Source: Neocallimastix lanati (nom. inval.)
Lineage: Eukaryota; Neocallimastigomycota; Neocallimastigomycetes; Neocallimastigales; Neocallimastigaceae
NCBI GenBank assembly: GCA_016946835.1
Contig: JACVTC010000055.1
Location: forward strand, 731,001-795,000
Direction: 5' to 3'
Length of the DNA: 64,000 bases
A program made the translations under genes and the position numbers. The notes beneath the pieces were generated by a model. The model was given only the letters and a program-made list of their open reading frames with translations, was not told the DNA's origin and did no database searches. The first letter of the stretch is position 1. Each line of letters opens with the position of its first letter. Below are positions 58,669 to 64,000 of the stretch, in pieces.

Positions 58669-58701
58669 AATTAAATATAATAAAAAATAAATGAAATAAA
58701 T

Positions 58702-58751
<50 letters not shown>

Positions 58752-59089
58752 AAATATATAATTTATTAAAGTCATAAGAAAATCAGTCACTTTCTAATAT
58801 CAACATAATTATATAATTATATTTATATTTATACACTCAAAATTAAATCTATTGTAAATTATTAAAAATAAATAAATAAATAAATAAATAATAAATTAAA
58901 AAATATGTAAAAAAAAAAAAAAAAATAAAAATTGTAATACTAATTTAATTATATAAAATATAAATAATATATATATAGTTTTGGAAAAAAATTTTTTTTT
59001 TTATTTTTATTTTTTTTTTTTTATTATTTATAACTAAATATAATTAATTATTTATTATTTATTAATAATTAAAGTATAATTATTGTACT
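58669..59089. other. 3' spacer after ASADH
   Basis: A ~40-base poly(A) starting at about 58709, then AAAT simple sequence. No gene. Confidence 0.7.
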
Positions 59090-60212
59090 ACAGTATAATA
59101 AAAGCTCCTTAATTAAATGAAACTAGAATACTTTATATCATTATTTATTTTATTTTATTTTATTTTGTGTTTTTTTTGTTTTGTTTTGTTTTTTTAATAT
59201 TTTTTAATTTTGCAATGATAATTGAACAAAAAATCCTTTAGAATGCTTCTTTTGATTGTCTCAGGTCAAATGTTTTGATAAATGGAAAAATTCAAATTGT
59301 ATTATTTCCTATTTAGTTAATAATATTCCAAAATCTAGAAAATATACATGGACAAAAGAAAGTAGAACTCTTAAACGTAAACTAGAGAAAAGAGGTAATA
59401 ACGATAATAAAATCAAGGATTTTTATTGGAAAAGAGATATGAAAATCAATTCTATTAAAGCTGAGTTTTATGACAAAAACAAATTCGAAGAAACATCAAA
59501 TTTTATAAAACTTTGTTATGACTATCCTGATCTTTCATATGGTTTCTATTGGCTATTGAGAGCACGAAGCGGATATAGATTAGATGCTAGAATTGCTAAA
59601 GCTGCAAAAATAGTGGACCAAATGTGTCCTAATTTTTGTCCCTGTTGTAAAAGTAATAAACAATGGATAAGTCATTGGTTAATTGATTGTCCCTTTTTCA
59701 ATCATACTCGTAGTAAAGTTAATGATAAAATTTTATTTTTATATAATGCTTTTTACCGTGGCAACCTAACAAATGATATTGTTAATAGTAATAATGATAA
59801 TAGTAATAGTAATAATAGTAATAGTTATAATAGTAATAATAATATTAGTAATAGTATTTTTAGTAATGTTAGTAATAGTATTGAAAATAATGTGTATATT
59901 GATTCTAGTGTGTGTGAAAAAGTGTTTAATTTTCTTCTTGGAGGTCGAAGTATTAATAACAGTACAAGGGAATGGAAGGATCTATTTAAGTGCCAGATGA
60001 AATCAGGTGCTTATTCTGATACTCCGTTCTTAGTGGTTACTGCGGCACTTCTCCAATCGATTATACCTATTGCTATTGGCCAGCAATGGTCTTTATTCAA
60101 TAGGTTCAAATCGAATCGTACTACTACTACCAAGAGCGTCAATGCTGAAGAAACAGTAAGACAGGCCAGCAGGGCTAGCGCAACCAATGAAGATCATAAT
60201 TTTGTATCTTAA
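59090..60212 (+). pseudogene. LINE relic, copy 3: ORF2 C-terminal domain
   Basis: From 59245 an intact 320-residue frame carries the region after the RT: FDKWKNSNCIISYL, FYWKRDM, WLLRARSGYRLDARIAKAAK, and a terminal Cys/His cluster CPNFCPCCKSNKQW..SHWLIDC (about 59627-59690), the zinc-binding end of this LINE family. An Asn/Ser repeat follows (AATAGT units, 59785-59895), then a conserved GGRSINNSTREWKD block to the stop at 60212. No RT precedes it. The upstream 59090-59240 duplicates the LINE 3' tail seen again at 60255-60400 (shared AATTAAATGAAACTAGAATA), so a second 3' end abuts it. The frame starts without a proper ATG. Confidence 0.85.
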
Positions 60213-60451
60213 AATTATGATTAACATTGCGAAGTCAAAGTTAATTATTATACTTCAGTATAATAATGCCCTTGTGAAGTCTTACAAATATTAATTAAAT
60301 GAAACTAGAATATATTATACCATTATTTTATTTTTATTTTGTGTTGTGTTTTATTTTTTGTTTATTTTTTTATCTTTTTTTTTTTTTTATTATTTTATTA
60401 CATGTATTTTATCAAATATTTAATTAATAAAGATGAAACAAGTTTGCTGCC

Positions 60452-60480
<29 letters not shown>
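60213..60480 (+). other. LINE 3' UTR-like tail
   Basis: Follows the stop of copy 3. It shares CAGTATAATAA and the AATTAAATGAAACTAGAATA word with 59094-59140 and ends in a ~34-base poly(A) at 60455-60488, as expected for a LINE 3' end. Confidence 0.6.
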
Positions 60481-60489
<9 letters not shown>

Positions 60490-60491
<2 letters not shown>

Positions 60492-61110
60492 CTTCTTTTG
60501 ATTCAGAAAAGGATGATGATAATAACATTCTATTATTTTATATTGAGTGCACTTCTTGGCGAGCGTTCAAAATATATGAAAAAAAAAAAAAAAAAAAAAA
60601 ATTAAAACTTAATGATGTGGAAAAAAAGACAATTAGTTTAACAATATTTTTTATAAACAAAGTTCAACTTTCGTCGACTGTTCCGTATTTTGTGTGGGGA
60701 TTGCGGAAATGGTAACAAACGTAATACCATTAATTTGTCGATCTTTTAGATTGATGATGAAATGAAATGGTATTCCGTTGAATCCATTGAATCTACCGTT
60801 GCGTTACTAAGAGTATTGACCGTCGAAATGATAAGGCATATGGATTTTCACCTCCCGTTGAAAGATCCGACACAAATTCGTTTGATAACCCTAATACTGA
60901 AATTATTACTCGCAATAATGGACGTGGTGTTATCATCGAGGAATGGGAAAAAGTTAGAGGCTATTGCTTCTAACGCACTTTTATAATTTTATAATATATA
61001 ATATTTCATATTTCATGTATTTTATTTGTTATTTTTTTCATTTAAATCATGTAATTTTATTATTATTATTATTATTATTATAAATTAAATAAAGTTATTC
61101 TCTAAGTCTA
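60490..61110 (+). repeat. Dispersed LINE-associated segment, copy 2
   Basis: Partner of 2390-2900. It contains a short frame (60762-60986, starting EMKWYSVESIESTVA in its upstream reading) that is the better preserved version of the coding trace in copy 1, and ends in a poly(A) after AAATAAAGTTATTC at about 61075. Both copies are inactive fragments. Confidence 0.55.
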
Positions 61111-61304
61111 AAAAAAAAAAATAAAATAAAATAAAATAAAATAAAATAAAATAAAATAAAAAAAAAAATAAAAGTAGAATTAGTGATAGTGAAAATAGAA
61201 ATATTCAATTATTAGTGATAATTTAAGAAAAAATAATAGTATCATTACTAATAAATGTAATGAATAAGTTTCAACTAGTGAAAAAAAACGTGTTGATTTT
61301 AAGT

Positions 61305-61445
61305 AATTTTTTTTTTTTTACGGAAATTATACCTCGGGGCCTAAGTACTCGACAGTAGTACTCGAACAAGGGTGACTCTTCCGAAGGAAGAACAAAAGAG
61401 CACACTGTGAGGATGAAAAATTGGCCCATAATAACTTCAGGATGA
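61305..61445. other. Less AT-rich patch, unassigned
   Basis: Balanced sequence (CCTCGGGGCCTAAGTACTCG) directly after a poly(T), abutting repeat R1 copy 2. A minus-strand frame covers it but has no family resemblance. In both R1 copies the repeat starts next to such a patch, but the two patches do not match. Confidence 0.35.
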
Positions 61446-61840
61446 CATAAAACAAATATGTGTAGTAACATATTTGTATATTTTAATAATAATTATTAAA
61501 TATTAAATTTATATTATTTTTAATAATAATTATTTTATTTTATTTTATTTTATTTTATTTTTATTTTTATTTCAATAGATATTATTATAAATATAATAAT
61601 TATGATACTTTAATTCATATATACAATTTATATAGTTCTATATATCAGAATATATAATTAATATATTACGTATTTCTTATCAATCGATTAAATTATTTAT
61701 ATTAGAAATAGAGGACTATTAGAATTATTATTTTAATTGTAATTACGAATATTATAATTCTATTAATAAATTTTACTTAAATCTACCATTATTTAAAAGA
61801 CCCACATAAAGTCCCGCATATCAAAGGAGGTAGTCATGGG
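61446..61840 (+). repeat. Dispersed repeat R1, copy 2 (uninterrupted)
   Basis: Matches 54512-54858 and, past the insertion site, 55647-55680. It differs by a longer TTTTA array (about 61534-61570) and scattered substitutions. At the position where copy 1 carries element C, it reads CACATAAAGTCCCGCATATC with a single, unduplicated target. Confidence 0.75.
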
Positions 61841-62100
61841 ATCGATTAAGAAACTTTATATTTATTTATTTATTAATTTATTTATCTATTTATTTATTCA
61901 TCCATTTATTTATTAATTAATTAATTAATTAACATCATATTAAAATAATAAATTAAATATATATAATAAAAAAAAAAAAAGGTAATAAAATAAAATAAAA
62001 ATACCCTAAAAAAAAAATAAAATATTAAGTTGGATTCTATATAGGATTATCTCTAACAAAAAATATTTTTATTTTTAATATATCTATAAATTTTTAATTA

Positions 62101-62149
<49 letters not shown>

Positions 62150-62580
62150 TTTTATTTAAAACTTTAATACTAATAAAAGAAATAAAAAATTAAAAAAAAA
62201 AAATTAAAAATTAAAAGAATTATAATAAAAAATAAACTCTATTTAATAATTTTTATTAATAACAAAAAAAAAAAAATAAAAAAATAAAAAAAAAAAAAAT
62301 AAAAAAAAAAAATTGCCTTTATATGTTAATATAATTAATGGTAAATTTTTTTAATTTGGATATTTTGAAATTATTAATCGTATGATGATCATAAAACTAT
62401 AAAACTATATCTATTATACTTATTAAGGATATATCCGAAATTAATTTTTTCTCGAAATAAAAATAAGAAAAATAAAAAAATAAAAAAATAAAAAAAAAAA
62501 TAAAATATAAAAAAAATAAAATATATATATATGTATATATAATAAAGTAAAATAAAATAAAAATAAAATAAAATATAGTA

Positions 62581-62630
<50 letters not shown>

Positions 62631-62694
62631 ATATTGAAATTAAAAAATTATAATAATAATTAAAAAAAAAAAATAATTAATATCAAAAAAATAA

Positions 62695-62769
<75 letters not shown>

Positions 62770-62929
62770 AAAAAAAAGATATTATAAAAAAAAAATTAAA
62801 ATATTTTAAAAAAAATTGATATTAAAAAAAAAATATTATATACATATATAAAATATAATATAATATAAAAATAAAAAATAAAAAATAAAAATAAAAAAAT
62901 AAAATAAAATAAAAAAAAATAATAATAAA
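61841..62929. other. Very AT-rich spacer
   Basis: Poly(A) runs of 40 or more bases (62109-62143, 62582-62626), (AAT)n at 62696-62757, and TTTA/TTAA simple sequence. No gene. The right end is the promoter side of the next gene. Confidence 0.7.
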
Positions 62930-63593
62930 ATGGATACACTGCCAGTGCCATCACTACCTTCAAGAAATATAGAAATGGAAAAATGGACGGATACTACGAA
63001 TAAAACTTTTGTTTTAGAATGTAATAAATATATATATATACAAATACAAATAAAAAAAAATGAAATAAAAAGATTTTTTATTTAATAATATATGTTTTTA
63101 TTAATAATATGATATATTATTATAATTACTATTAAATAATACCATAATTATTCTATTATATATAAATAATATATATAAATATATATTTATTATAACTTGT
63201 TTATTATTATTATTATTATTTTTATTATTTTTTTTATTTTTTTTTTTTATTTTTATTTTAATTTTTATTTTTATTTTTATTTTTATTTTTTTTTTCTCCT
63301 TCCATGAAAATTTTAAATAAATTTAATCGTAACAGCTGCTCCAGATTTATTTCAGAGTGATTCCGATGATGATTATTTGTATGAAGAAATACCAATTGAA
63401 GAATTTGAAGATGATAAGAGTGATACCGAGGATGAAAATTTAGAAGAAACCGTTAGAAATATTACCGAAAGAAGATTTTTTGAAGGTTCATATCTTCTAC
63501 CTTTATATATATATATATACAATATACAGGTTATAGAATAAAAGATTGCGTTATATTATTTTATATAGATAAAATAATTACCAAAATAATAAT

Positions 63594-63633
<40 letters not shown>

Positions 63634-64000
63634 AGATATAATTATATTTAGAACAATAATTATAAATATATATTCGATGATAATATTAAAATTAAATTAA
63701 TAATCCTAATAATCATTATACAAAATTTTAATAAATCCCGAATCATAATATATATATATATATATATTTGTAATATTAATATTATTTTTACTTTATTAAT
63801 TATATTATACTATAAAAATATTATAAAAATAACAATTATATATATTCTTATAAATATATATATTATATATATATATATATATTTTTAACAAAAAAAATAA
63901 AATAAAATAAAATAAAATAAAATAAAATAAAAATGAAATGAAAAAAAGAGAATGAAGCCGAAATAAAAAATATTGAAGAAAATAAGGACAATGTAGCAAG
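62930..64000 (+). CDS. Acidic protein, N-terminal exons (3' end outside window)
   Basis: Exon 1 is 62930-63020, starting at ATG and reading MDTLPVPSLPSRNIEMEKWT. Exon 2 is 63336-63485, strongly acidic with DDDYLYEEIPIEEFED and ending in TVRNITERRFFEG. Exon 3 probably starts at 63949 and reads ENEAEIKNIEENKDNVA to the window edge. Phases match at both joins (phase 1). The donor of exon 2 (GTTCAT) is not canonical, but the downstream phase fits. I do not recognise the family. It looks cytosolic, with no signal peptide. Most of the gene lies beyond 64000. Confidence 0.6.

Noticed and set aside
59773-60000. Frame of Ile/Val repeats inside LINE copy 3
   Set aside because: Out-of-frame shadow of the AATAGT repeat in the LINE ORF2 frame.
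61271-61471. 66-codon minus-strand frame
   Set aside because: Crosses the junction between an unassigned patch and repeat R1; no family resemblance, no proper context.

Overview
The window looks like nuclear DNA from a very AT-rich fungus, most probably an anaerobic gut fungus (Neocallimastigomycota). The non-coding DNA is almost pure A/T, with dozens of long poly(A)/poly(T) runs and (AAT)n tracts. Genes carry short AT-rich introns with GTAWGT-like donors and TAG acceptors. Two genes fit that group's known habits: a class C GPCR with a bacterial-type solute-binding ectodomain, and a CPBP-type membrane protease without introns. Both the lineage and the transfer idea are inferences from sequence alone.

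Layout. 0-1.4 kb: 3' part of an acidic protein gene. 2.1-6.6 kb: a wrecked LINE, followed by a MULE-transposase relic. 8.1-8.8 kb: an inverted-repeat element. 9.8-13.9 kb: the GPCR, with a giant (AAT)n intron. 14.7-15.1 kb: a tRNA-like (SINE-like) repeat. 15.9-17.7 kb (minus): ribosome biogenesis factor RPF1. 18.4-23.7 kb: copia debris and a foldback DNA transposon. 24.7-25.4 kb: the CPBP protease. 26-28.2 kb: LINE, copia and gypsy fragments. 30.2-35.4 kb: two tandem DUF676/ROG1-like serine hydrolases. 36.2-40.8 kb (minus): a Fun30/SMARCAD1-type remodeler with a CUE domain. 42.5-48.7 kb: second SINE-like copy, second foldback transposon, gypsy relic and a palindromic MITE. 49.3-53.5 kb: a secreted M13 zinc metallopeptidase. 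54.5-55.9 kb: a dispersed repeat split by a MULE-like element. 57.6-58.7 kb: aspartate-semialdehyde dehydrogenase. 59.1-61.8 kb: more LINE and repeats. 62.9 kb to the end: first exons of an acidic protein.

The host genes share no single pathway. They are ordinary chromosomal genes (amino-acid synthesis, ribosome assembly, chromatin, lipid hydrolysis, secreted proteolysis, sensing) in a transposon graveyard. Exon structures were worked out by hand by matching phase and splice sites; all multi-exon models close in frame.

The most notable unit is a family of Mutator-like elements whose ends read GGGAG..GCATTTCG. It has at least three fairly complete copies plus solo ends. One copy has a 9-bp target duplication, one has an 8-bp duplication plus a paralogous uninterrupted site, and the latter holds a MULE-transposase remnant. 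Two copies have long modular foldback ends built from CATTTCGCAAAA units and share an internal conserved core.
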